From Rhodoglobus vestalii (lineage in GTDB: Bacteria; Actinomycetota; Actinomycetes; Actinomycetales; Microbacteriaceae), in contig NZ_VFRA01000001.1 of the NCBI RefSeq assembly GCF_006788895.1, positions 1,922,001 through 1,986,000 on the forward strand: 64,000 nucleotides of DNA. The letters are read 5' to 3'. The notes under the pieces were generated by a model. That model was given only the letters and a program-made list of their open reading frames with translations, was not told the DNA's origin and made no database searches. The position numbers were made by a program, and so were the translations under genes. Below are positions 31,679 through 40,433 of this stretch, piece by piece (within the stretch, counting starts at the first letter, position 1; every line of letters starts with the position of its first letter).

Positions 31679-33862
31679 CTACCCGCGAAGCGCGAGGGCG
31701 AAGGGGAGCACGGCTTCTGCGTCAGCTTCGCGGAGTGCCTTGGCTGCGATGGTGAGTGTCCAGCGGGAGTCGACGAGGTCGTCGACGAGCAGGATGGGGC
31801 CGTGGGCTAGTGTGGCGCCGTCTGCGCCAGAATCGGTGCCGAGACCTGTGCCACCGACCCATTCGAATTGCCCCCACACGCTGGCGAGCCGGTAGGCGCT
31901 GTTGCCGCCGGGTTCGCCTTGCGGTCCTGCGCCTGTGAGGGAGAGTGGCCCGAGGTAGGGAAGTTTGCCGGCCGCTGCGAGCCCTTCGGCGATAGACGCA
32001 ATCAGTTGGGGTCGGCTGCGTGACGGCATCGAGACCACGGCAACGGGGCGGGCATCCCAGTTCCAGTCGGCGAGTACACGCACGCAGGCGGCGATGAGTT
32101 CGGGGGTGGCCGGGGCATCGGGGGTACCGGCGGCGAAGAGGGTGCGGAGGGTTCCACCCCAGCCGAGGTCGGTGAGGCGAGCGAGGGCGCGGCCTTCGGA
32201 GGCGCGTTCGTTGGGCGCGATGCGTCCGCGCACGGGCACGCCGAGGCGGTCGGCGCCGGTGGGCCATTGGGCGCGGGGTTCGATGGGCACGCCTACACGG
32301 TCGAGGGTTGCGGTGGCGCGGGTGGTGGCATCCGTGGCTATGTCGGTGGGGTACCAGATGCCGGCGCAGTTGTCGCAGCGTCCGCAGGGGGTTGCGGTGT
32401 TGTCGTCGAGGGCGCGTTGCAGAAATGCCATGCGGCATCCGGCGGGGCCTTCGGGCAGGCGTTCGTAGTCGATCATGTTTTGTTGTTCGGTGCGTCTGGC
32501 GGCGGCTACTCCGGCGTAGCGTTCGGCGTCGTAGACCCAGGGTTGACCGGTGGCGACCCAGCCGCCTTGGACGCGGGCGACGGCTCCGTCGACGTCGAGC
32601 ACTTTGAGGAGTAGTTCGAGTGGGGTGCGACGCAGGTTGACGCGTGCTTCGAGTGCTGGGGTGGAGACTGCTTTGTCTCCGGATGCTGCGGCGGCAGTGA
32701 GTTCGGCGATGACGCGTTCGGCGCGCTCTTGGTCGGGCATGGAGGAGGTAGCGAAGTATTCCCAAATGTCTGCGTCTTCGGGGCCGGGCATGAGCAGTAC
32801 GTCGGCGTTGTCGGTGGCACGCCCGGCACGCCCGACTTGTTGGTAGTAGGCGACGGGGGAGGAGGGTGCACCGAGGTGGATGACGAAGCCGAGGTCGGGT
32901 TTGTCGAAGCCCATGCCCAGAGCGCTGGTCGCGACGAGCGCTTTCACGGTGTTGTCTTTGAGGGCTTGTTCGGACTCTTCGCGTTCTTGGGGATCAGTTT
33001 TGCCGGTGTAGGCGCGCACGTCGAGCCCGGATTCGCGTAACAGCCGTGCGGTGTCTTCGGCGGCGGAGACGGTGAGGGTGTAGATGATGCCGCTGCCGGG
33101 CAGTTCGGCGAGGTGGCTGAGCAGCCAGCCGAGTCGGGCGCGAGCGTCGGGTAGTTGCAGAACGCCGAGGCGGAGGGATGCTCGTGCGAGGGGCCCGCGG
33201 ATTGTGACGACTTCGGTGCTGGCAGCGTCGATAGCTTCGGTAGCGTCGACATTTTCGAGTTGCGCGGCGATGTCGGCGACGACGCGGGAGTTGGCGGTGG
33301 CTGTAGTTGCGAGCACGGGTACTCCTGCGGGCATGGCGGTGATGAGTTCGCGCAGCCGGCGGTAGTCGGGCCGAAAGTCGTGGCCCCAGTCGCTGATGCA
33401 GTGCGCTTCGTCGACCACGAGCATCCCGATGCGGCTGATCAGCGCGGGGAGCTGATTATCGCGAAACGATGGGTTGTTGAGCCTTTCGGGGGAGACGAGC
33501 AGTACGTCGACTTCGTCGTTGGAAAGCTGTTGCTGCACCTCTGCCCATTCGTGCGGGTTGGTGGAGTTGATGGCGACGGCTCGAACTCCGGCACGGGATG
33601 CCGCGGCAATCTGATCCCGCATCAGCGCCAGTAGTGGTGACACGAGCACCGTCGGCCCCGCACCTCGCCGGCGCATCAACAGCGTCGAAACGAAGTAGAC
33701 GGCGGACTTCCCCCACCCCGTGCGCTGCACCACCAGCGCTCGGCGGTGCCCATCGACAAGAGTTTCGATCGCCTCGAACTGTCCTTCATGAAAATCGGCG
33801 GAGTCATTGCCGACAAGGGTGCGGAGGATGGCGAGGGCGTCGGTGCGGGTATCTGTCACCAC
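31679..33862 (-). CDS. recQ: RecQ-family DNA helicase with C-terminal phosphoribosyltransferase-like domain
   Basis: About 727 residues from GTG 33862 (33859 equally possible; a TTG further up is less likely). Walker A region VVQRTGWGKSAVYF, DEAH box VVDEAHCISDWGHDFRPDYR, motif VI QQVGRAGRAT and the RecQ zinc region with CGRCDNC. Instead of an HRDC domain the last ~200 residues contain GPILLVDDLVDSRWTLTIAA, which matches the PRPP-binding motif of type I phosphoribosyltransferases. It unwinds DNA in repair; the role of the tail is unknown. Confidence 0.88.
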   Translation of the reverse strand: MVTDTRTDALAILRTLVGNDSADFHEGQFEAIETLVDGHRRALVVQRTGWGKSAVYFVSTLLMRRRGAGPTVLVSPLLALMRDQIAAASRAGVRAVAINSTNPHEWAEVQQQLSNDEVDVLLVSPERLNNPSFRDNQLPALISRIGMLVVDEAHCISDWGHDFRPDYRRLRELITAMPAGVPVLATTATANSRVVADIAAQLENVDATEAIDAASTEVVTIRGPLARASLRLGVLQLPDARARLGWLLSHLAELPGSGIIYTLTVSAAEDTARLLRESGLDVRAYTGKTDPQEREESEQALKDNTVKALVATSALGMGFDKPDLGFVIHLGAPSSPVAYYQQVGRAGRATDNADVLLMPGPEDADIWEYFATSSMPDQERAERVIAELTAAAASGDKAVSTPALEARVNLRRTPLELLLKVLDVDGAVARVQGGWVATGQPWVYDAERYAGVAAARRTEQQNMIDYERLPEGPAGCRMAFLQRALDDNTATPCGRCDNCAGIWYPTDIATDATTRATATLDRVGVPIEPRAQWPTGADRLGVPVRGRIAPNERASEGRALARLTDLGWGGTLRTLFAAGTPDAPATPELIAACVRVLADWNWDARPVAVVSMPSRSRPQLIASIAEGLAAAGKLPYLGPLSLTGAGPQGEPGGNSAYRLASVWGQFEWVGGTGLGTDSGADGATLAHGPILLVDDLVDSRWTLTIAAKALREADAEAVLPFALALRG

Positions 33863-33925
33863 GTCAGTGTGACAGGGGCGTCTGACGTTCCCAGCCAACG
33901 GGGCTCACAGATCCTTGGGCAATTC

Positions 33926-36832
33926 CTAGTCAGTCAGATTCGTGTGGAAGTAGTCAAAGAGTCCAGCCTGAACTGGCTGATCAAAATGCAAGCGCATTCG
34001 AACGACCGGGAGTGGCTTGCCGTCAGTACCGGGCATCGTAGTTTCTTGCGCATCTCGCGCGGTTGCTCTTCCGAGGTAATAATGGCCGGGCCCGTCAGCG
34101 TCGCTCTTTTTGGAGAAGACATGGATGTCGACTGCGTTCTCTGCAATTTGGGTGACGTCGGTTGTCGCCAAAGACGTTCTGCTTCGCGTGTACCAAAGCA
34201 GTGTCTGGGTATCGAGCAGCTCATCCTCATAGGCGGTGCTTGCCGACACTTCATCTGACTTGTGAAGAGTCACGAAAATTGGGCACGTGGCCGTTGCAGA
34301 ATCAACCTTGTAGCCGTAGATGGTCGAGTACATGTTGCTTCGCCAGTTAAGAAGCCGGCTCGCGTCTTTGCGCGAGTACTGCCGCCCAGGAGTAAAGGGC
34401 CCTTCATCCGCGTAGCGATCAGCGATGATCCTCAACCCGGTATCGATGACGTCATCGAGATGCGTGCGGAAAGCTGGAGACTGACCGTAGGCATTGGCAA
34501 ATACCGGGCTCAGTCGGAAAGCCCCTTCCCCATCCTCGATTGCCGGCCCATCGCTGGCGAATGCCTTCAGTTCGGATGCCGTATTGAACTTGAGTGTGAG
34601 GCTTCGCATGGCAGCTAGCACAAGAGCGTCAGTACTCGGCCTCCCTGCACCAGCGAGCACTGCAGAAGCTTCCGCCGCGTTCAGATGGCCGTCGCTGAGG
34701 AGTTGCCGAAGCAGCAGCAACTCGTGCGGTCGCTTTGCCGTAAGCAATTCTTTGGAGACAACAGTGAGCGCTCGCGATTGCTGGGAAGAAAGCTCGCTCT
34801 CCGCAATCTTGACCTTGGCGAGCAGCTCCGGATAGTTGCCCACTTTGGTGGCGAGAACCACGGGATCGACAGATTCGAACCGCAAAAAGTCGACGAGCAG
34901 CGGAGTGTGACCGACTCGATTCCGCACCGATTCGATGGCGGTTTTAAGGTTCTGAAGGCTGTCAAGCTTTACGGTAGCCAACGATCGAAGCACTCGCTCT
35001 TGAGCAATCCGGTCAAACCGCACGCTGGAAAGTCCGGCGAGTACTCCCTTTTCTTCCGCAGCGATGAGATTTTTTCGTAGCGACTCCTTATTGAGTGAAT
35101 CATCGCCGAACAGCGCGATCGGGATGAGGTAATTGTTTGCGTAGTTGCCAATGAAATCAATGACAACTAGGTACTCTTTGCCCGCAACTTTTCTTAGCCC
35201 GCGCCCCAACTGCTGAACAAAGACGATGCTGGATTGTGTTTGTCGGAGCATGATGACTTGGTTCACCGAGGGGATATCGACACCCTCGTTGAAAATATCG
35301 ACGGTCAGTACGTAGTCGAGATCTCCCGCTTCAAGGCGATCGACAACCCGTTCACGAGTCTCAATAGAGTCCTGGCCCGTCAGTGCCACAGTGCGCAGCG
35401 GGCTCCCGCGAAGAGACCGTAGGTTAAGGGCCACGGAGAGTGCGTGCGCCTCCTCCTTGCGGCTGCAGAAGATCAGCCCGCGAGGACTCACTCCTGCCTG
35501 GCCGTAGGTCTCAATCGACTTGAGGATGTGGTCGACTCTCTCCGCGAGTACGAGCTGCGACAGCGGAGTCACCGCGGTGGTGCTGACACCCTCGGTGAAA
35601 GTGATGTCGGCGACCCCGAAATAGTGAAACGGTGCCAGCATGCCCAACTCGAGCGCTGAGTTCAGCCTGATCTCGTAGGGCACGTTGTAGTCGAAGAGCT
35701 CAAAGATGTTTTGGCCGTCCGTGCGTTCAGGTGTTGCGGTCATCCCCAACAAGAATTCCGGATGGAAATGGTCGAGGACTCGAGTGAAGCTCTCTGCGCC
35801 CGCTCGATGAACTTCGTCGATGAGTATGTAGTCGAAAGCCTCGGGGTGCAGGCTGTCAAGGACGTGTTGTTGGGAGAGCGTTTGCACCGTTGCGAATACA
35901 TAGCGCCGATCAGGTTCCCGGCTGTTTCCCGTGATTTTGCCGAAGTCTGTTCTGGGAGCATCCAGCACTCTCTGAAACTCCGTTATTGCTCGGTCAAGGA
36001 TTTGCTCTCGGTGTGCGATGAAGAGCAGGCGTTGAGGGTTTACGGCGTGAACGTCAAGCGCTGAGAGGATCGTCTTTCCCGTTCCCGTTGCCGAAATAAC
36101 GAGAGCGCGATCTTTTTGGGCTGCACGAACTGTTGCGATTGCACTCAGCGCGTCAACCTGCATGACGTTCGGGGTGATCGTTCCCACGGTGTGAAGTTCG
36201 TCTTCGGCAGCATCAGTGCGCGATGGAACCCTGGCGTTTCGGGTGGGAGGAACATAGCCGTCTGCATAGTCGTCGATCCACTTTTGCGTGAGCGGCATCG
36301 AATTGAAGAGTTCCTCGTCGAGCAAGTTTGTGAACTGTTCAGCGAGGTCACTTTCGCGTGCGGCAGAGACTCGAAGGTTCCATTCGTGGTTGCTCGCAAG
36401 CGCGCTCTCGGTCAAGTTCGAACTACCGAGGATTGCGGTGATGCCGTCTGGCTGCCGAAACACGTAACCTTTCGGATGAAACGCAGTGTCCTTATGAATT
36501 CGAACGTCGATCCCAAGGTTTTCAAGGTTGAGCAATTCGGCGAAGGCGCCGGGAGAGTTGAAACCGAGGTAGTCAGACGTGATGATTCGCCCGACGCCGA
36601 CAAAATCGATCAACTCTTGCTTTAGGAGGGCGATCGCGCGGGGCGGAACAAAAGCTACCGAGAAGGTGAATGACGAGGCGCGCTGCAGTTCATGGCGCAG
36701 CGCTCGGAGCATTGAGTCGGTTTTAGTGTTGAGCACCAGGTGCGGGTGAAACTTTCGCGGGGAGTTCACCTTCCTGTCGACGTAGCCGAAATCGATGTCT
36801 TGGCCAAAGGGCTCTAGGTCATTCAGATTCAT
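33926..36832 (-). CDS. PLD-nuclease/superfamily II helicase/DUF3427 protein
   Basis: 968 residues from the ATG at 36832, 5 bp past the MutT-like gene. Residues ~20-170 form a phospholipase-D-like domain (IHKDTAFHPKGYVF, then ILGSSNLTESAL), with one HxK-type site. A DEAD-type helicase follows (SATGTGKTILSALD, IDEVHRAG, MTATPERTDG, VFVQQLGRGLRK), then a DUF3427-type C-terminal region. Such multidomain proteins are thought to process or restrict DNA, and in defence islands they are candidate antiphage effectors. No experimental function is known to me. Confidence 0.85.
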   Translation of the reverse strand: MNLNDLEPFGQDIDFGYVDRKVNSPRKFHPHLVLNTKTDSMLRALRHELQRASSFTFSVAFVPPRAIALLKQELIDFVGVGRIITSDYLGFNSPGAFAELLNLENLGIDVRIHKDTAFHPKGYVFRQPDGITAILGSSNLTESALASNHEWNLRVSAARESDLAEQFTNLLDEELFNSMPLTQKWIDDYADGYVPPTRNARVPSRTDAAEDELHTVGTITPNVMQVDALSAIATVRAAQKDRALVISATGTGKTILSALDVHAVNPQRLLFIAHREQILDRAITEFQRVLDAPRTDFGKITGNSREPDRRYVFATVQTLSQQHVLDSLHPEAFDYILIDEVHRAGAESFTRVLDHFHPEFLLGMTATPERTDGQNIFELFDYNVPYEIRLNSALELGMLAPFHYFGVADITFTEGVSTTAVTPLSQLVLAERVDHILKSIETYGQAGVSPRGLIFCSRKEEAHALSVALNLRSLRGSPLRTVALTGQDSIETRERVVDRLEAGDLDYVLTVDIFNEGVDIPSVNQVIMLRQTQSSIVFVQQLGRGLRKVAGKEYLVVIDFIGNYANNYLIPIALFGDDSLNKESLRKNLIAAEEKGVLAGLSSVRFDRIAQERVLRSLATVKLDSLQNLKTAIESVRNRVGHTPLLVDFLRFESVDPVVLATKVGNYPELLAKVKIAESELSSQQSRALTVVSKELLTAKRPHELLLLRQLLSDGHLNAAEASAVLAGAGRPSTDALVLAAMRSLTLKFNTASELKAFASDGPAIEDGEGAFRLSPVFANAYGQSPAFRTHLDDVIDTGLRIIADRYADEGPFTPGRQYSRKDASRLLNWRSNMYSTIYGYKVDSATATCPIFVTLHKSDEVSASTAYEDELLDTQTLLWYTRSRTSLATTDVTQIAENAVDIHVFSKKSDADGPGHYYLGRATARDAQETTMPGTDGKPLPVVRMRLHFDQPVQAGLFDYFHTNLTD

Positions 36833-36837
36833 CGCCA

Positions 36838-37236
36838 CTAGGAGGTCATCGCTTTCTCGATGATCTGAACAGCGGGCACGTCTGCCAGAGCCCACTCGAG
36901 CATCATGAGCTGCTCGGGTGGAAGCCAGCACACAGCCTCGTGTTCGGTGAGAACGGGGGTGCCATCGAGCAACTCGCAATAGAAGGTGGTCAACTCAATA
37001 ATTGCGAAGTCATACTCGTGGGTGGTTGTCGCGACCAGCTCGCCGACAGCTACCGTGCAGTGCAGCTCTTCATAGATTTCCCGCGCGAGGGCGTCGCGAG
37101 GCGTCTCCCCAGGTTCTATTTTCCCGCCCGGAAACTCCCACATCCCGGGGAGGTTTCCCTGGGCACCGCGTTGCGCACACAAGATGAGACCGTCGCGCAC
37201 AATGACAGCGCCAACGACGCTGATCTGTTTCTTCAC
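36838..37236 (-). CDS. MutT-like (deoxy)nucleoside triphosphate pyrophosphohydrolase
   Basis: 132 residues from GTG 37236, with AAGGGG upstream. Complete Nudix box: GKIEPGETPRDALAREIYEE, then LHC. The leading KKQISVVGAVIVRDGLILCA is typical of MutT/CTP pyrophosphohydrolases that clear damaged nucleotides. Its tight coupling to the helicase gene suggests joint action on nucleic acids. Confidence 0.9.
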   Translation of the reverse strand: MKKQISVVGAVIVRDGLILCAQRGAQGNLPGMWEFPGGKIEPGETPRDALAREIYEELHCTVAVGELVATTTHEYDFAIIELTTFYCELLDGTPVLTEHEAVCWLPPEQLMMLEWALADVPAVQIIEKAMTS

Positions 37237-37371
37237 GCGCGATCCCCTTGAGCCACGGGCGAACGCCAAAAGTTGTTGCACGATGCCCTAAGAAGTACTG
37301 GTCGCATCAGCCTATTGGCGACAGAGGTGTCCGGGCGGAAGAACGGCGGAACGAACTGCGCTTTCTTTCAG

Positions 37372-37758
37372 TTAGTCGACAGTTCGCTCGGGGCTGGATG
37401 CTGCTGCCCGGAGTGCCGACTCAAACGCACCGACCGACCCACGAACAGCCTCAAGCTCAGCATCGCTGAGAATCGCGGTGATACTGCCGTCATCGTGATG
37501 GGCGAGCACTACGGGAAGCCCGGTGGTGGCCGCAAACTCGGTCTCTGCTGCGGTGGTTTCGTTGCGGTGGCGCACATCGAAAGCCACACCGAGTCGGGTG
37601 ACCATGGCATCCCATTCCGGCTTACGACGAATCGGTGAGTGAGTGATGTCGCACAGCGAGCAGGCAGTTGTGCCCAGGAGATGCCCTATCACGTAGCGGG
37701 TTTCGCCCCACACGCCACCGTCGGCGTTATAGATACCGGTGTAGCGAATGATCGCCAT
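37372..37758 (-). CDS. Conserved small protein with CSLC motif, unknown function
   Basis: 128 residues, start preceded by GGAGG. The N-terminal part (YNADGGVWGETRYVIGHLLG, then TTACSLCDITHSPIRRK) with its CxxC near residues 33-36 looks thioredoxin- or metal-site-like, but no family is certain. Cytoplasmic, monocistronic. Confidence 0.65.
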   Translation of the reverse strand: MAIIRYTGIYNADGGVWGETRYVIGHLLGTTACSLCDITHSPIRRKPEWDAMVTRLGVAFDVRHRNETTAAETEFAATTGLPVVLAHHDDGSITAILSDAELEAVRGSVGAFESALRAAASSPERTVD

Positions 37759-37857
37759 GATGCCTCCTGTGGGCCGCGCTGAGATTCGGGTGAGCAGTTC
37801 TTTTGTAGTTCGGAGACCTGACGAAAAGCTGATGGGTCGGCGACCCTCATCAGCGGG

Positions 37858-38322
37858 CTACTGCCAGAAACGCTTCTTCGGTTCCGCCTCACCCAGCGGT
37901 TTACCGTTCAACAGAACGCCGGATGACGACGCATCAGCAATCGGTATCGAGAACGAAGTGCTCGATTCGCGGCCCGTCGCCAGTGCCTCCTTGGCGTACT
38001 TGACGATGATGACAATCGCGACGAACGCGGCGATGCCCACCGGAACCAGCGCATCCTCCGGTCGGTCATTGACGCGGAACTCCACCCGCCCCGCAAACAC
38101 GCTGCCCATCAGCCCGCCCTGGCCGCCGACCGCATCAAAGGAGCTGAAGACCTCAGAGAGAAAGCCCGCGACCACGCCGACAGCGGTGGCAACGATGCCC
38201 ACCACTAGCACGAAAAAGAAACCAGCACCCCGAACCACCGCACGGGGTGATCCGCGCTTGAAGAAACCAAATGCTGCCGGGGCCGTGAGTGACGCGGGAA
38301 CCAGACATCGAGCAGCCTCCAA
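37858..38322 (-). CDS. N-terminally short paralogue of the LLNG membrane protein
   Basis: About 154 residues from a TTG start. It aligns with residues ~55 to the end of the protein at 30878-31585: AAFGFFKRGSPRAVVRGAGF, FVLVVGIVATAVGVVAGFLS, SVFAGRVEF, and the tail SSSGVLLNGKPLGEAEPKK. The first two membrane helices of the paralogue and the polar helix are missing, so it may be a truncated, degenerating copy. Confidence 0.55.
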   Translation of the reverse strand: MEAARCLVPASLTAPAAFGFFKRGSPRAVVRGAGFFFVLVVGIVATAVGVVAGFLSEVFSSFDAVGGQGGLMGSVFAGRVEFRVNDRPEDALVPVGIAAFVAIVIIVKYAKEALATGRESSTSFSIPIADASSSGVLLNGKPLGEAEPKKRFWQ

Positions 38323-38358
38323 GGGATGATCTCAGCAGACTATCCTCTACCGGGCGCC

Positions 38359-38790
38359 CTACTCGTCGTCGACGTCGAGAGCAATCTCGCCGCGTTCGGC
38401 GATCGGGAAATGCACTGGCTCACCGAACACTTTCGCGGTGATCGTCGCGATGGCCTCGCGCAGGTACGGAAGTACAGTCATCACTGCCACCTCGTTGGCG
38501 AACAGCTGAAGGGCGCGTCGACGCGGTGCAACGCCGTTCAGCAGGTCATACTCACCAGCCACGGAAGCCGTCGCTTCACCGACCGGCAAAACAACTGTGG
38601 CCTGCAGGCGAATCCCAAAACTCGTGTCATCGACGCGTTGCTGGACCTCAATGGTCAGCCGTCCTTGATCTGAATCTTCAGTTGGCGTCGCGCCATCGTT
38701 TCTACGCGCGGATACCTCGTAATAGTCCACCGACCGAAGGGTAGAGTTCGCGATGATGGCCCTAACCTCCGAAAGGTCTTCTTCATTCAT
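38359..38790 (-). CDS. SecB-like chaperone of a toxin-antitoxin-chaperone locus
   Basis: 143 residues from the ATG at 38790. Alternating beta strands and a C-terminal helix (STLRSVDYYEVSARRNDG, RLTIEVQQRVDDTSFGIRLQ, FANEVAVMTVLPYLREAIAT) and the ending GEPVHFPIAERGEI resemble SecB and the SecB-like chaperone Rv1957 of M. tuberculosis. It lies 20 bp downstream of an antitoxin-like gene. In TAC systems the chaperone protects the antitoxin, so loss of chaperone frees the toxin. General SecB is usually absent from actinobacteria, supporting the TAC reading. Confidence 0.75.
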   Translation of the reverse strand: MNEEDLSEVRAIIANSTLRSVDYYEVSARRNDGATPTEDSDQGRLTIEVQQRVDDTSFGIRLQATVVLPVGEATASVAGEYDLLNGVAPRRRALQLFANEVAVMTVLPYLREAIATITAKVFGEPVHFPIAERGEIALDVDDE

Positions 38791-38810
38791 TTGAGACGGC
38801 ACGAACGACC

Positions 38811-39245
38811 TCAAGCGCCGAGAGCGAAGTCGGTTCGCTTCGAGTCCGACCAAGAGCCGCTAGCTTTCGGACTGACAATTGGCCGAGTGGCCCGGATGCT
38901 TTGATTGGGCAGAGTAAACGAAGCGTCCCATCGCGGCGCGGCCGCGAGCCAAATAGACTGCCCGACATCAGGAGCGACATGGTGCTCGACAAGTGCACCG
39001 ATAGCGTTGGCGTATCGGCGCATTGTCGAGAGCTTTGGGTCAGAGTCATAGCGCTCCAACTTATTAATCGCCTGCTGGCTAACGCCGATGATCTTGGCGA
39101 CCTGCTTCTGAGTCAGTCCGGCCTCACGCCGAAGCTTGATCAATTCGGTCTTCATCGCGCGATCCTCGCGCGCAAGAACTTTCGCGCGTGCCCGCACGAG
39201 TCGAACTTCGGACGTCGACAAAGAGAGTTCAGTTGTGGTTGGCAT
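38811..39245 (-). CDS. HigA-like antitoxin with C-terminal extension
   Basis: 144 residues from the ATG at 39245, chosen because a -10-like TATTAT ends 7 nt before it. An XRE helix-turn-helix (LRREAGLTQKQVAKIIGVSQ, then QAINKLERYDSDPKLSTMRR) is at ~35-85. The last ~55 residues, with two tryptophans (IWLAAAPRW, SGSWSDSKR), are extra relative to plain antitoxins and are a candidate chaperone-addiction (ChAD) tail. The length is close to HigA1 of the M. tuberculosis TAC system. Confidence 0.78.
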   Translation of the reverse strand: MPTTTELSLSTSEVRLVRARAKVLAREDRAMKTELIKLRREAGLTQKQVAKIIGVSQQAINKLERYDSDPKLSTMRRYANAIGALVEHHVAPDVGQSIWLAAAPRWDASFTLPNQSIRATRPIVSPKASGSWSDSKRTDFALGA

Positions 39246-39252
39246 GGGAGCC

Positions 39253-39283
39253 ATAATAGTCCGACAACCTGCAGGTTGTGCAA
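39253..39283 (-). promoter_or_regulatory. Antitoxin promoter with palindromic operator
   Basis: Reading the minus strand: TTGCAC (39283-39278), 19-nt spacer, TATTAT (39258-39253), then 7 nt to the ATG at 39245, implying a leaderless transcript. The spacer contains a perfect 16-bp palindrome, ACAACCTGCAGGTTGT, at 39264-39279. This is where an autorepressing antitoxin would bind. Confidence 0.6.
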
Positions 39284-39299
39284 TAGTCGGGCTCAGCAC

Positions 39300-39746
39300 C
39301 TACCCCCACCCGCTGGCTCGACCAGCAAGGTAGCGCTTCGCTGCATACTCGATCTCGTGCTGTTGGGATTCGTTATCGACCTTGATGTGACGGTGCAGGA
39401 AGACTAGCTTCGTCGGAAGTTCTGCAGGCTCGCCATGGTAGAACCGCAGCTTTTTGGAGAGTGCTGTGCGACGAAGTTCATAGACCTCTGGATCCTCTCT
39501 GATGGGCTTGATCGGTGTGGTCCCATCCCCGGAATCCCAGAGTTCCCCATTGGCCGCCGCTGCAAAAAGCTCCTCTATCTCTGCCTCTTCCACGATGCGC
39601 GCAAACGGCACCAGCGTGGCAAGCCACGTTGATAAAGCCACGACAGACGGGTGGGAGTCGTCTTGACAATCGATCCAATTGAGAGGTGCTAAGTTTGGGT
39701 CGCAGCATCGCGAATTGTTTCCGCTTCGGCGCCGACTTGGTCTCAT
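39300..39746 (-). CDS. RelE/HigB-like toxin of the TAC locus
   Basis: About 148 residues from the ATG at 39746; a GTG at 39785 is an alternative. The C-terminal half has the RelE-superfamily pattern of a short strand, basic residues and a hydrophobic strand: EVYELRRTALSKKLRFYHGE, LPTKLVFLHRHIKVDNESQQ, ending in a helix with EIEYAAKRY. Members cut mRNA on the ribosome. The N-terminal half is longer than usual and less familiar. Order toxin-antitoxin-SecB is that of known TAC loci. Confidence 0.7.
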   Translation of the reverse strand: MRPSRRRSGNNSRCCDPNLAPLNWIDCQDDSHPSVVALSTWLATLVPFARIVEEAEIEELFAAAANGELWDSGDGTTPIKPIREDPEVYELRRTALSKKLRFYHGEPAELPTKLVFLHRHIKVDNESQQHEIEYAAKRYLAGRASGWG

Positions 39747-39748
39747 GA

Positions 39749-39762
39749 AAGTAATGTTACTT
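39749..39762. promoter_or_regulatory. Palindrome at the toxin promoter
   Basis: AAGTAA and TTACTT around a 2-nt centre, ending 2 bp before the ATG at 39746. On the minus strand it contains TAACAT, a plausible -10 placed 7 nt before the ATG, the same geometry as at the antitoxin promoter. Confidence 0.45.
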
Positions 39763-39848
39763 ACCACCGCCGACGCACTCGCCACTTCCCTGAGGTGCTA
39801 TCGCTTCAACGCGAGACGGAATCCGTTAGGGCGTCCGCGCGGGATCCG

Positions 39849-40307
39849 CTACTGAGCGGTGGGACGCCGCCCGAGCGACGATTGGAACCGGATCAGGTAG
39901 CCGTCCGGGTCAGTGACGACGAACTGCTGTACGCCGGCGTCCTCGTTGCCGACGCGGTACCACTTTTCTTCGGGCTGCATGAATAATCCGACTCCGGCAA
40001 GTGCTAGTGCTTCGGCAATCACGGCCGTGTCGGGAACGGTGACTTGGAAGTTGATGCCACGACCAAATGGCGTTTCTAATGCGGCGGGCACCCAGTTGCG
40101 GCCGGTGCCAACCTGTTCGAGCATCACGTGGGCTGTGCCGAAAGTTATGTACGCGAACCGCTCTTCTGGTCGCGAGTAGCGAAGCTGGAAGCCACAGACG
40201 TCGCACCAGAACTCGATGCTCCGATCGAGATCAGTCACAAGCAGCTCAGGAACTAGCGCGGAGTCAACGTCATCAGTCACTGCGTCATCATCGCACGCGA
40301 GGTCCAT
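39849..40307 (-). CDS. VOC-family (glyoxalase/bleomycin-resistance-like) protein
   Basis: 152 residues. Two beta-alpha-beta-beta-beta modules: VPELLVTDLDRSIEFWCDVC, then VMLEQVG; and GINFQVTVPDTAVIAEALAL ending VQQFVVTDPDGYLIRFQ. Metal-site-type residues are not complete, so it may bind a drug (bleomycin-resistance type) rather than be an enzyme. Divergent from the TPR gene. Confidence 0.85.
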   Translation of the reverse strand: MDLACDDDAVTDDVDSALVPELLVTDLDRSIEFWCDVCGFQLRYSRPEERFAYITFGTAHVMLEQVGTGRNWVPAALETPFGRGINFQVTVPDTAVIAEALALAGVGLFMQPEEKWYRVGNEDAGVQQFVVTDPDGYLIRFQSSLGRRPTAQ

Positions 40308-40433
40308 AAAGCGGATCCATCAACGCGACAGTAAATATGTCGCTTACGAACTCGTTTGAGGAGTTTGAGTCGATGACTAGAGTTGCTGAGCGGACGATGG
40401 TCGTTTCGCTTCGAAACTGCCGGAGTCAACGTG

